Assembly: GCA_031180725.1 (NCBI GenBank)
Contig: JAPSLO010000005.1
Location: 1 to 64,000, forward strand
Direction of reading: 5' to 3'
Origin: Roseomonas sp.
GTDB taxonomy: Bacteria > Pseudomonadota > Alphaproteobacteria > Acetobacterales > Acetobacteraceae
Length of the DNA: 64,000 nucleotides
Shown here: piece after piece, positions 1 through 8,077 of the stretch
Position numbering within the stretch: the first letter of the stretch is position 1
Layout: each line of letters opens with the position of its first letter
Made by a program: the position numbers and the translations under genes
The notes under the pieces: generated by a model
The model's database searches: none
Seen by the model: only the letters and a program-made list of their open reading frames with translations
Told to the model about the DNA's origin: nothing

Positions 1-10
1 GCCACCTTCA

Positions 11-40
11 AGCCCCCCGCCAACCGGCGGTGGCGGGCTT
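11..40 (+). terminator. Possible hairpin terminator of an upstream gene
   Basis: A GC-rich inverted repeat lies at the left edge. CCCGCCA (16-22) pairs with TGGCGGG (31-37) around an 8-base loop. The outer bases AAGCC and GGCTT also match if three C's are bulged. Only CTTCT follows, not a true T-run. It could end transcription from a gene left of the window. Bases 41-270 contain no convincing gene and presumably hold the acpXL promoter, though I see no clear -35/-10 pair. Confidence 0.3.
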
Positions 41-270
41 CTACGGCCCACCACCACACCATGTCAACGCACCGTCACATAACCACCCGCATACCTGCCA
101 TCTCAGCCCACAACATTGACGGGGGGTCTCCGGTCTACTTCCCCTTCGCTCAGTCGCTCGCCTGCATTGGTAGGGGCCGGCGTTCGCAGTCCGAACGGCG
201 CGCCCTGGACATTCCGCGCGGATCGCGCGAAGACGCCGCCCTTGCGGACTGCCTGCCGGAGTTTCCCCTG

Positions 271-561
271 ATGACCTCCCCGGTCTTCAATCGTGTCGCC
301 GAGATCATTGCCGAGAACAGCGAGGTGCCGGTCGAGAAGATCACGCCCGAGGCGCATGTGATCAACGATCTCGGCATCGACAGCCTGGATTTCCTGGACA
401 TTGTCTTCGCCATCGACAAGGCCTTCGGCATCAAGGTCCCGGTCGAGGCCTGGACCCAGGAGGTGAATGCAGGCAAGGCGCCGGCCGAGCAGTATTTCGT
501 CATGGGCAATCTAGCCCAGCGTATCGAGGAGCTGGTGGCGGCCAAGCAGGCCGGCGGCTGA
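271..561 (+). CDS. acpXL: Acyl carrier protein AcpXL for very-long-chain lipid A fatty acid
   Basis: This 96-residue acyl carrier protein carries the growing 27-hydroxyoctacosanoic-type chain that is later attached to lipid A. The phosphopantetheine site is DLGIDSLD with Ser38. The downstream FGIK(V/I)PVE-WTQEVN-GK stretch is characteristic of AcpXL rather than of the housekeeping AcpP. The reading frame is open back to base 61, but the ATG at 271 gives the usual AcpXL length and start, and the upstream residues look non-coding. It is the first gene of a run in the order acpXL-fabZ-fabF2-fabF1-adh-lpxXL, the order known from rhizobia. Identity is secure from sequence and context together; the exact chain length made here is inferred. 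Confidence 0.95.
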   Translation: MTSPVFNRVAEIIAENSEVPVEKITPEAHVINDLGIDSLDFLDIVFAIDKAFGIKVPVEAWTQEVNAGKAPAEQYFVMGNLAQRIEELVAAKQAGG

Positions 562-592
562 GGCAGGCGGGTACGGCCACGGGGCGGCCGCC

Positions 593-1048
593 ATGCGACT
601 CGAGTATTTCCAGATGGTGGACCGGGTGATGGAACTGGGCGGCGAGTCCATCACCGTGGCCTGCACGGTGCCGGAGGCAAGCCCAGTTTTCGAAGGCCAT
701 TTCCCCGGTTACCCCATCCTGCCGGGCGTCCTGATGGTGGAAACCATGGCCCAGGCAGGCGGCTGGCTGCTGCTCGCACTGAACGGGCTGACGCGGATGC
801 CCTTTCTCTCCAAAGTGCATGAGGCGAAGTTCCGCGGCTTCGTTGGGCCAGGCGCCGCGCTGACGGTCAGGGCCACCCGTATCCACGACGGTTCCGGCTA
901 TGCAGTCGCTGAAGCCCGCATCGAATCTGGCGGCAAGCGCGTGGCGGATGCCGAGATCACCTACCGTATCATGGATTTTCCCGCCGAGCCGTTGCGGGAG
1001 GCGATGCTAGCCACCGCGCGCCGTATCGGCCTGCCGGGGCATGGCTGA
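593..1048 (+). CDS. fabZXL: 3-hydroxyacyl-ACP dehydratase of the VLCFA locus (FabZXL)
   Basis: This 151-residue hot-dog-fold dehydratase removes water from 3-hydroxyacyl-AcpXL during elongation of the very-long-chain fatty acid. The FabZ signature is present: FEGHFPGYPILPG with catalytic His36, then GVLMVETMAQ with catalytic Glu50. The length fits FabZ. It starts 31 bases after acpXL and ends 6 bases before the next gene, so it is almost certainly cotranscribed. Being inside the acpXL cluster separates it from the housekeeping fabZ, which normally sits beside lpxD/lpxA. A FabA-like isomerase role is not supported. Confidence 0.93.
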   Translation: MRLEYFQMVDRVMELGGESITVACTVPEASPVFEGHFPGYPILPGVLMVETMAQAGGWLLLALNGLTRMPFLSKVHEAKFRGFVGPGAALTVRATRIHDGSGYAVAEARIESGGKRVADAEITYRIMDFPAEPLREAMLATARRIGLPGHG

Positions 1049-1054
1049 CGGATC

Positions 1055-2257
1055 ATGGCCGACAACGACATCTGGGTGACGGGCATTGGGCTTGTCTCCG
1101 CCGCCGGGGAGAGCCGTGCGGCCCATCTAGCGGCCCTGGCGAAGCCGGAACCTGCCGCGCTGGACACCACGTCCTTCGCCCCGTTCCCGCTGCACCCTGG
1201 TCCGCCGCTGGAGCTGGATAGACAGATCCCGAAAAAGGGCGACCAGCGCCAGATGGAGCCCTGGCAGCGGCTGGGCACCTATGCCGCCGGCCTTGCCATA
1301 GACGATGCCGCCGCGCGTGACCTAGTGGCCGAGATGGACCTGATCGTCGCCGCCGGTGGGGGCGAACGCGATATTGCACTGGATGATTCCATTCTGGCAG
1401 CCCTCGCCCCCCTCCCACCCGAGGCGGCGGCGGTGAAGCTGAACGAGATGTTGGCCGGTGGGCTGCGGCCCACCCTGTTCCTGGCGCAGCTTTCCAATCT
1501 GCTGGCCGGCAACATCTCCATCGTGCATGGCGTTACCGGCTCCTCTCGCACTTTCATGGGCGAAGAATCGGCTGGTGCCGACGCGCTGCGCATTGCGGCG
1601 GCGCGGCTGGCCGAAGGCTCCTCGCGCATCGCGCTGGTGGGCGGAGCCTATATCGCCACGCGCTGGGACATGCTGCTGCTGCATTCGGCGGGTGGGCTGC
1701 TGCGCCGCGGCGCCTGGGCGCCGGTCTTCTCGCGCGCGGATGAGCCCGGTGCGGTCTGCGGCACCCAGGCGGCCTTCCTAGTGCTGGAAGCTGCCGCCCA
1801 TGCGCGCGCGCGCGGTGCGAAAGGCTTGGCACGGCTTGGTCTGGTCGCCACCGGCCAAGCGCGGCGCAGCGCGGCAGATCCAGGCCATACGGCCGTGGCG
1901 CAGGCACTGCAGCATGTCGCTCCGCGCTTGCCGGAAGGCCCGCTGCCGGTGATCTCCGGCTGCACCGGTGTCGCGCAGCCGACGGTGCTAGAGCGCGAGG
2001 TGCTCGGCGGGATGCACCGCCCCCTGGCGGTGCGGGCTGCTGGCAGCCGGTTCGGCTGGGGCGTGGAGGCCGCCTTCCCCGCCAATGCGGCGCTCGCCGC
2101 GCTGTGCCTTGCAGAGGGAGCCTTCCCCGTGCCGATGGAGCCGCTGGAGGCGCCCTTCCCCGGGCCGCCAAGCGACATCCTCGTCACGGGTTTCGGCGCC
2201 TGGCGTGGCGAGGCGGTCGCGCATCTGGCCGCCATTCCCGCGGAAGAGCAGGCATGA
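1055..2257 (+). CDS. fabF2XL: Degenerate beta-ketoacyl-ACP synthase subunit FabF2XL (chain-length-factor-like)
   Basis: This 400-residue protein has the thiolase-fold ketosynthase layout (N-terminal VTGIGLVSAAG, a central GG-A-I block, C-terminal LVTGFGAWRGE) but lacks the catalytic triad. Where active synthases have TAC-A-G, this protein reads GEESAGAD around residues 169-176, apparently Glu in place of Cys. The HGTGT block is replaced by SGCTGVA, and the GH(T) block by SRFGWG, where Trp replaces His. It overlaps the stop-start (ATGA) of the catalytic partner FabF1XL by 4 bases. This matches the two-synthase arrangement of VLCFA loci and suggests a heterodimer in which this chain sets product length or structure, as chain-length factors do in type II polyketide synthases. 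That role is inference. Confidence 0.85.
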   Translation: MADNDIWVTGIGLVSAAGESRAAHLAALAKPEPAALDTTSFAPFPLHPGPPLELDRQIPKKGDQRQMEPWQRLGTYAAGLAIDDAAARDLVAEMDLIVAAGGGERDIALDDSILAALAPLPPEAAAVKLNEMLAGGLRPTLFLAQLSNLLAGNISIVHGVTGSSRTFMGEESAGADALRIAAARLAEGSSRIALVGGAYIATRWDMLLLHSAGGLLRRGAWAPVFSRADEPGAVCGTQAAFLVLEAAAHARARGAKGLARLGLVATGQARRSAADPGHTAVAQALQHVAPRLPEGPLPVISGCTGVAQPTVLEREVLGGMHRPLAVRAAGSRFGWGVEAAFPANAALAALCLAEGAFPVPMEPLEAPFPGPPSDILVTGFGAWRGEAVAHLAAIPAEEQA

Positions 2258-3516
2258 CCCGCGACAGCAAGACTCGCCCCGCGGTGGCGGTGACCGGCAT
2301 CGGCATCGTCACGCCGCTGGGGCTGGGTGTGGCGGATAATTGGGCGGCGCTGTGCGCTGGACGCTCCGGCATCCGCCGCATCACGCGCTTTCCCACTGAC
2401 CACCTGCGCACCACCATCGCCGGCACGGTGGAACTGCCGAATGAGGACCTCTCCCGCGCTGCCTCCTCGCAGCGGGTCACGCGCTACGCGACCCTGGCGG
2501 CAGAGGAGGCACTGGCCACGGCCGGTTTGCCGGTCGGGCGTTTCCCGGGCCCCCTGATGCTGGGCATGCCACCGGTGGAGACGGAATGGGCCACGCGCTT
2601 CGCGCTGGCCCGCCGCGCGGCCGGTGCCACGCCCACCTACCCCGTGCTGGTCGATGCCGCTGAAGGCTGGCAGGAGATGTACCGCAAGGCCGCCTTCGCC
2701 GGTCCGGGCGAGACGCTGGCCGAGCATTTCGGCACGCGCGGCGCGCCGATCGCCACTTCCACTGCCTGCGCTACCGGCGCCACCGCCATCCAGCTCGGCG
2801 TCGAGGCGATCCGCCGCGGTGAGGCGGAGGCGGTGTTGGCGATCGGCGCCGACGGCACGGTGGAGCCCGAAAGCCTGATCCGCTTCTCACTGCTCTCCGC
2901 CCTGTCCACCCGCAACGACGACCCGGCCAAAGCCGCGCGGCCCTTCGAGAAGACCCGGGACGGCTTCGTGATGAGCGAGGGCGCGGCCTGCCTGGTGCTG
3001 GAAAGCCTGGAGCATGCGAAGGCGCGCGGCGCGAAGGTGCTGGGCTATGTGCGGGGCTGTGGCGAGAAGTCCGACAGCTTCCACCGCACGCGCTCCAACC
3101 CGAATGGTGAGGCGGTGATTGCCGCAATGCGCAACGCGATCGTCGATGCGGGGCTAACGCCGGACGCAATCCACTACGTGAACGCGCATGGCACCGGCAC
3201 GCCGGAGAACGACAAGATGGAAACGCTGGGCATGCGCGCCGTCTTCGGCGATGCGGCCCCGCCGATCAGCTCCAACAAGTCCATGATCGGCCACACGCTG
3301 TCCGCCGCCGGAGCCATTGAGGCGGCCTTCAGCCTGCTGGCGATCCGCGACGGCGTACTGCCGCCGACCATCAACCATGAGGAGCCCGACCCCGCCATCG
3401 CGCTGGATGTGGTACCGAACCGCGCGCGCGACGCGAAGGTGGTGAATGTGCTGTCCAACAGCTTCGGCTTCGGCGGGCAGAATGTCTGCCTGGTGCTGAG
3501 CGGGGAGCCCGCCTGA
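2254..3516 (+). CDS. fabF1XL: Catalytic beta-ketoacyl-ACP synthase II FabF1XL
   Basis: This 420-residue condensing enzyme extends acyl-AcpXL with malonyl units. All catalytic landmarks are present: TACATG with Cys172, NAHGTGTPEND with His312, and NKSMIGHTLSAAG with Lys342 and His347. The C-terminal NSFGFGGQN loop is also typical of FabF. The start at 2254 was chosen because its ATG overlaps the TGA of FabF2XL, implying translational coupling; the frame is open further upstream but inside the previous gene. It ends in TGATG shared with the next gene. It is the catalytic half of the predicted FabF1/FabF2 pair. Confidence 0.95.
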   Translation: MTRDSKTRPAVAVTGIGIVTPLGLGVADNWAALCAGRSGIRRITRFPTDHLRTTIAGTVELPNEDLSRAASSQRVTRYATLAAEEALATAGLPVGRFPGPLMLGMPPVETEWATRFALARRAAGATPTYPVLVDAAEGWQEMYRKAAFAGPGETLAEHFGTRGAPIATSTACATGATAIQLGVEAIRRGEAEAVLAIGADGTVEPESLIRFSLLSALSTRNDDPAKAARPFEKTRDGFVMSEGAACLVLESLEHAKARGAKVLGYVRGCGEKSDSFHRTRSNPNGEAVIAAMRNAIVDAGLTPDAIHYVNAHGTGTPENDKMETLGMRAVFGDAAPPISSNKSMIGHTLSAAGAIEAAFSLLAIRDGVLPPTINHEEPDPAIALDVVPNRARDAKVVNVLSNSFGFGGQNVCLVLSGEPA

Positions 3517-4538
3517 TGCGCGCGCTGCGCCTGCATGGCGACCGCGACCTGCGGCTGGAGGAGCTCGCGCCCCTGCCGCCGCCCGGCCCGGGTGAGGTGC
3601 AGCTTCGGCTTCGCGCCGTCTCGCTCAACCACATCGATGTCTGGGGCTGGCGCGGCATGGTCTTCGCTCAGCGCCAGCTTCCGCTGGTGGTGGGTGCTGA
3701 GGCGGCCGGCGAGGTAGTGGCGGTAGGCGAGGGCGTGACCGGCTGGAAGCCCGGCGACCGCGCCACGCCCTATGGCGCGCGCACCTGCGGCACCTGTCCC
3801 GCCTGTCGGACGCATCGCGACAATCTCTGCGAGAATGTCGAGGGCGTTGCCGGGTTCCACATCGACGGCTTCGCCCGCGAATTCGCCAATGTGCCGGCGC
3901 GCACCTGCGTGAAGGTGCCGGATGGCGTGACAGATGAGGACGCCGCCTGCTCCACCGTCACCTTCGGCACGGTCGAGCATATGCTGTTCGACAATGCGAA
4001 GCTGCAGCCCGGTGAGACCATCCTGATCCAGGCGGCCGGCAGTGGTATCGGATCAGCCGCCATTCGCATCTGCAAGGCGATGGGCTGCACGGTGATCGCC
4101 ACCGCCGGCGATGACGAGAAATGCGCCAAGGCGAGGGAACTCGGCGCCGACCATGTGGTGAACTACAGCGAGAAGAACTTCTCCACCGTGGCACGTCGCG
4201 TGACCAACAAGCGAGGCGTGGATGTGGTGTTCGAGCATGTGGGCGCCGTCACATGGGCTGCCTCGCTGCTCAGCTTGCGCATGGGCGGGCGGCTGGTGAC
4301 CTGCGGCAGCACCTCCGGCGTCACGGCCGAGACCAACCTGATGATGTTGTTCCAGCGCCAGCTCCACATCTTCGGCAGCTTCGGCTGCCGGATCGAGAAC
4401 GTAGCGAATGGCCTGGCCAGAATGGCGGCCGGCATCCGCCCGGTGCTGGATACGGTGGTGCCGCTCGATCGCTTCGCCGAGGGGTTGGAGCGGCTGGAAT
4501 CCCGCCGGGTTTTCGGCAAAATCATCGTGACGCTCTAG
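3516..4538 (+). CDS. adh2XL: Zinc-type alcohol dehydrogenase/reductase of the VLCFA locus (Adh2XL)
   Basis: This 340-residue medium-chain dehydrogenase has an N-terminal GroES-like domain and a Rossmann domain with AAGSGIGSAA near residues 173-182. The structural zinc cysteines are present (Cys91, Cys94, Cys97, Cys105 in CGTCPACR...C). The usual catalytic-zinc Cys and His are replaced: SLNHID where C-x-S-D is normal, and GAEAAG instead of GHE. It probably binds NADPH as a reductase without catalytic zinc. Its ATG is fused to the fabF1XL stop (TGATG). In rhizobial loci the equivalent gene occupies the same position; its exact step, perhaps an enoyl reduction or redox at the hydroxylated end, is not established here. 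Confidence 0.85.
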   Translation: MRALRLHGDRDLRLEELAPLPPPGPGEVQLRLRAVSLNHIDVWGWRGMVFAQRQLPLVVGAEAAGEVVAVGEGVTGWKPGDRATPYGARTCGTCPACRTHRDNLCENVEGVAGFHIDGFAREFANVPARTCVKVPDGVTDEDAACSTVTFGTVEHMLFDNAKLQPGETILIQAAGSGIGSAAIRICKAMGCTVIATAGDDEKCAKARELGADHVVNYSEKNFSTVARRVTNKRGVDVVFEHVGAVTWAASLLSLRMGGRLVTCGSTSGVTAETNLMMLFQRQLHIFGSFGCRIENVANGLARMAAGIRPVLDTVVPLDRFAEGLERLESRRVFGKIIVTL

Positions 4539-4560
4539 CCATGCCCTCAGATGCCGGGCG

Positions 4561-4576
4561 CCGCCTCCGGCGGTTT
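4561..4576 (+). terminator. Short GC hairpin followed by TTT after adh2XL
   Basis: CCGCC (4561-4565) and GGCGG (4569-4573) form a 5-bp stem with a 3-base loop, followed by TTT. It lies in the 210-base gap between adh2XL and lpxXL, the only real gap in this locus. It may attenuate transcription, or lpxXL may have its own promoter. The T-run is very short, so the call is weak. Confidence 0.28.
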
Positions 4577-4748
4577 GACTGCGCGCCGACGCGTGGTGGC
4601 ACAGGGCCGGATAATGGAGCTGCGCGCGGGGCGCCGTTCGGCGCTCGTACGCGTTGCCTCAATCGCTGGCGCCACCTCCGGCAGCTTCCCTCTGCGCGGC
4701 GCGCCTTCGCGCGCTCGGTGTGCTGAAGGGCGCGGGCCGGCTGCCGGC

Positions 4749-5651
4749 ATGGCTAACGCTTTCGCCACTCTCCGCGACGAAGCTCTGGCGGCCCTGGTAC
4801 GCGGCGCCTTCGGCCTGGTGCGGCTGCTGGGGCCGGACCGGGCGAGCAATCTCGGCGGCGCTGCGGCGCGGACGCTCGGCCCGCTGACCCCCGCCCACCG
4901 CATCGCGCGGGAGAACATCGCGGCCGCCTTCCCCGCGAAGTCCGAGGCCGAGCGTGCCGCCATCCTGCGCGAATCCTGGGACAATCTGGGCCGAGTAGCC
5001 TGCGAATATGTCCATCTCGGCGGCCTCTGGGACTTCGACCCAGATCGCCCCGGCGCCGGGCGGATCGAACTCTCGCCTGGCAGCCTCGAACGCTTCGAGC
5101 GGCTGCGTGACGATGGCCGCCCGGCAATCATCTTCGCCGCGCATTTGGCAAACTGGGAACTGCCGGCGGTCGCGGCCCGGCGCCACGGGTTGCCGGCCGC
5201 GGCGCTCTACCGCACGCCTAACAACGCCGCCATTGCGCGGGACGTGCTGGCGATGCGGCGTGACGTCATGGGCGAACTGATCCCCGCCGGCGCCGCCGCA
5301 CCGATCCGCATGATGGAGGCGCTGGATCAGGGTCTGCATCTGGGCATGCTGGTGGATCAGCGCTTCGGCCGCGGGCCGAAAATCCGTTTCCTCGGCCGCA
5401 CCGCCACGGCAAATCCGTTGCTGGCCCGGCTGGCCCGGCGATTCGACTGCCCCATCCATGGCGCCCGCGCCATCCGCCTGCCCGGCAACCGCTTCCGGCT
5501 GGACCTGACCGAGGCGGTGATGCTGCCCCGCACCCCGAAGGGCGATGTGGACATCGAAGCCGCGACGCAGGCGATCAACGACATCGTTGCAAGCTGGATC
5601 GAGGAGCATCCTGGCCAGTGGCTGTGGCAGCATCGCCGCTGGCGAATGTAG
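4749..5651 (+). CDS. lpxXL: Lipid A very-long-chain acyltransferase LpxXL
   Basis: This 300-residue LpxL/HtrB-family inner-membrane acyltransferase is predicted to transfer the finished very-long-chain acyl group from AcpXL to lipid A. The catalytic HX4E motif is AAHLANWE with His132 and Glu137. The later VDQRFGRG and FLGR-TA blocks, and a C-terminal HPGQWLW-HRRW, are typical of the family. The ATG at 4749 gives the normal length; the frame is open to 4551 but that extension is Arg/Ala-rich and unlike any acyltransferase leader. It follows the other VLCFA genes on the same strand and converges with the TPR-methyltransferase, leaving 14 bases between the stops. Confidence 0.92.
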   Translation: MANAFATLRDEALAALVRGAFGLVRLLGPDRASNLGGAAARTLGPLTPAHRIARENIAAAFPAKSEAERAAILRESWDNLGRVACEYVHLGGLWDFDPDRPGAGRIELSPGSLERFERLRDDGRPAIIFAAHLANWELPAVAARRHGLPAAALYRTPNNAAIARDVLAMRRDVMGELIPAGAAAPIRMMEALDQGLHLGMLVDQRFGRGPKIRFLGRTATANPLLARLARRFDCPIHGARAIRLPGNRFRLDLTEAVMLPRTPKGDVDIEAATQAINDIVASWIEEHPGQWLWQHRRWRM

Positions 5652-5665
5652 TCTGAGCCGGCGGA

Positions 5666-6868
5666 TCACCGCCGCAGCAGGAACAGTACGCCGGCAACCG
5701 GCGCGCCCTTCTCCTCCCGCAGCGTCACCTCCTGGCGCGCCAACTCAGCGAAGCCGGCGGCGGAGGCGAGCGCGGCAACATAGGCGGGCGCATGGCGGTA
5801 GCGCAGGCCTTCGCCTAGTGCATAGGGCGCCGTCTCGCCGGCTTCGATGCTGAAGGCAGCTATCCCGTCTGGCACCAGGGCACCTGCCATGGCCCGCAGA
5901 GCGGGCGCGAGATCGCCCAGATAGTTCAGCACATCGGCGGCGGCCACCAAGTCGAAGCGCGCTGCCTGGCGCGGCAGCCACTCCAGCAGATCGGCTTCCT
6001 CCAGCGCGTCGTAGATGCCGCGCTTGCGGGCTTCCGCCAGCATGCGCGGCGCGAGGTCCAGCCCCACCAGTCGGTGGGCGAAGGGCTTCAGGGTCACGCC
6101 TGACAGGCCCGTGCCACAGCCCAGGTCCAGCACGCGGCGGGAGCCATCCGGCTCCACTCCGCGGGCTTCCAGCAGCGCGGCAATCAGTGCCGGCGTGCGA
6201 TAGCCGAGACGCCCCTGCAGGTCCTGGTCGAAGCGGGCCGCGTACTGGTCGAATAACTCCTTTACATAGGCGGCCGGCGCGCGGTCCGGCGCCGCGGCGG
6301 CGCCAAGCCCGGCCTGCAGAAAACGCGCCTGTTCGGCCAAGGCCGACGGAACGCCGGGGATTGCCAGCACGCGCTGCGCTGCCTGGGCGGCGCCGGGCTC
6401 GCCGGCCTCTCGCAATGCATGGGCCAGGGCAAGCCAGGGTTCAGGCGCCTGCGGCGCGATCTCGGTTGCGCGGCGCAGCGGTGCCAGGGCGGCGCGGGCA
6501 TCGCCCATGGCGGTCAGCGCCTGGCCCAGATTGCGCAGCGTCGTCGCATCCTCCGGCCGGCGGGCGAGCGCGGCGCGCATGGCGGCCACCGCTTCCGCAA
6601 AGCGGCCTGCCTCGGCCAGGGTGGCGCCGCGGTTTGAGAGAAAGACCGGGCTGTCCGGGCGCAGCGCCACGGCCCGGGCCGAAAGCTCCAACGCCCTGGC
6701 CACGTCGCCCCGCTGGCGCGCCACCACGCCCAGCAGGTTCAGTGCATTCGCTTCCTGCGGCTGGGCGGCCAGGACCTTGCGGTACATCAGCGCCGCGCCA
6801 TCCAGGTCGCCGCGGGCATGACGCGCGGCGCCCTCGCGCAGCATTTCATCCACCGACCCTTGCGCCAT
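5666..6868 (-). CDS. TPR-repeat SAM-dependent methyltransferase
   Basis: This 400-residue cytoplasmic protein has two parts. Residues about 5-165 form around four tetratricopeptide repeats (LNLLGVVARQRGD, LSNRGATLAEAGR, LRNLGQALTAMGD, WLALAHALREAGE). Residues about 200-400 form a class I methyltransferase with motif I VLDLGCGTG near 246-254, followed by GLDLAP and AADVLNYLGD. The substrate is unknown; such fusions often act on small molecules or on surface-polysaccharide precursors. The start at 6868 (MAQGSVDEM) was chosen because the upstream extension runs into the divergent OpgC-like gene. The gap to that gene is only 27 bases, so the two promoters must overlap the coding starts. Confidence 0.85.
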   Translation of the reverse strand: MAQGSVDEMLREGAARHARGDLDGAALMYRKVLAAQPQEANALNLLGVVARQRGDVARALELSARAVALRPDSPVFLSNRGATLAEAGRFAEAVAAMRAALARRPEDATTLRNLGQALTAMGDARAALAPLRRATEIAPQAPEPWLALAHALREAGEPGAAQAAQRVLAIPGVPSALAEQARFLQAGLGAAAAPDRAPAAYVKELFDQYAARFDQDLQGRLGYRTPALIAALLEARGVEPDGSRRVLDLGCGTGLSGVTLKPFAHRLVGLDLAPRMLAEARKRGIYDALEEADLLEWLPRQAARFDLVAAADVLNYLGDLAPALRAMAGALVPDGIAAFSIEAGETAPYALGEGLRYRHAPAYVAALASAAGFAELARQEVTLREEKGAPVAGVLFLLRR

Positions 6869-6895
6869 CACGCGCCGCCCCGCGAAGCTGGTGCC

Positions 6896-8077
6896 ATGCC
6901 TGGTACCGTCGCATCCCTGGTCCGGCCAGGGCGGGACCTGCGCGTTGATTTCCTGCGCGGCCTCGCGCTCTGGTTCATCTTCATCGACCATACGCCGGGC
7001 AATCTGCTCGGACTGCTTACCCTGCGCAACGTGGCCTTCTGCGACGCGACGGAAGGCTTCGTGCTGCTGGCCGGTTATGCCTCCGGCGTCGCCTATGGCC
7101 GGATGCTGGAACGCACGGGCTGGCTGCATGCCGCGGCGCGCGTCACAGGGCGGGCCTTCACCCTTTATGTCGCGCATATTTTCCTGTTCGTCGCCTTCAC
7201 CGCGCAGGTCGGCTACTCGGCCGCGCTGTTGGATCAGGCGGCCTATCTGGACGAGTTGGCACTGGACCCCTTTGGCCAGGAACCCTACCGCGCCCTGCTG
7301 GAGGCGCTGCTGTTGCGCTACCAGCCCGCCTTCCTGGACATCCTGCCGCTATACATCGTCGTGCTGCTGCTCTTCGCATTCGCACTCCCCCTCCTCGCCC
7401 GGCCGCGGCTGCTGTTGGCGGGATCTGTGACACTTTATGTCGCGGCGCGCTGGGCGGGGCTGGAACCGCCGTCCTGGCGGAGCACCGGCTGGTTCTTCAA
7501 CCCCTTTGCCTGGCAGCTACTCTTCGCCATTGGCGCGGTGCTCGCCCGTGCCGAACCTGGCGGCCTGGCCCGCCGCTTCCGCTGGAGCAAATGGCTGGCC
7601 GTGCTGGCGGCCTTGGGGCTGGCGGGTGTCGCGATGCTGCTGAATGCGGTGTGGCATGGGGCGGCGCGCGGCTGGGAACCGCCTGAATGGCTGGCAGCGT
7701 GGCTGGCCGATGTGGACAAGGCCGGACTGCATCCAGCCCGGCTGGCCTCCATCCTGGTGCTGACCTGGCTTATCGCGCATCTGCTGCCGGCCGGGGCCCG
7801 CTTCCTGCAGGGCCGCCTGGCCGCCCCCTTCGTCCTGATGGGCCAGCAGAGCCTGGCGGTATTCTGCGCCGGCATCTTCCTTTCCTTCCTGGGCCGGCTG
7901 GCCCTGGAAGCTTCCGCGGCCCCGCCGGCGCAGCTCTTGGTCAATCTGGTGGGGTTGGCCTCGCTAGTGCTCGTGGGGGTGGTATCCGCCTGGTACTCCG
8001 GGGACAGCGCCCGGCGCCGGGAGCCTGGCCCGGCCTCTGCCGACTTGCCCGCCGGCCAGGGCACGAGTAGGCCATGA
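6896..8077 (+). CDS. opgC: OpgC-like multi-pass membrane acyltransferase
   Basis: This 393-residue integral membrane protein has about ten hydrophobic segments. It opens with RVDFLRGLALWFIFIDHTPGN, the N-terminal signature of OpgC proteins, which add succinyl groups to periplasmic glucans. The start at 6896 (MPGTVASL) was picked because the frame further upstream belongs to the divergent TPR gene. It overlaps the next gene, an exported SGNH-fold protein, by 4 bases (ATGA). That coupling suggests the two make one envelope O-acylation system, with the membrane protein moving the acyl group and the SGNH protein finishing the transfer. The actual glycan acceptor is not visible from sequence. Confidence 0.8.
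   Translation: MPGTVASLVRPGRDLRVDFLRGLALWFIFIDHTPGNLLGLLTLRNVAFCDATEGFVLLAGYASGVAYGRMLERTGWLHAAARVTGRAFTLYVAHIFLFVAFTAQVGYSAALLDQAAYLDELALDPFGQEPYRALLEALLLRYQPAFLDILPLYIVVLLLFAFALPLLARPRLLLAGSVTLYVAARWAGLEPPSWRSTGWFFNPFAWQLLFAIGAVLARAEPGGLARRFRWSKWLAVLAALGLAGVAMLLNAVWHGAARGWEPPEWLAAWLADVDKAGLHPARLASILVLTWLIAHLLPAGARFLQGRLAAPFVLMGQQSLAVFCAGIFLSFLGRLALEASAAPPAQLLVNLVGLASLVLVGVVSAWYSGDSARRREPGPASADLPAGQGTSRP

Noticed and set aside
61-270. N-terminal extension of the acyl carrier protein
   Set aside because: The extension lacks conserved features, while the ATG at 271 gives the normal AcpXL start and length.
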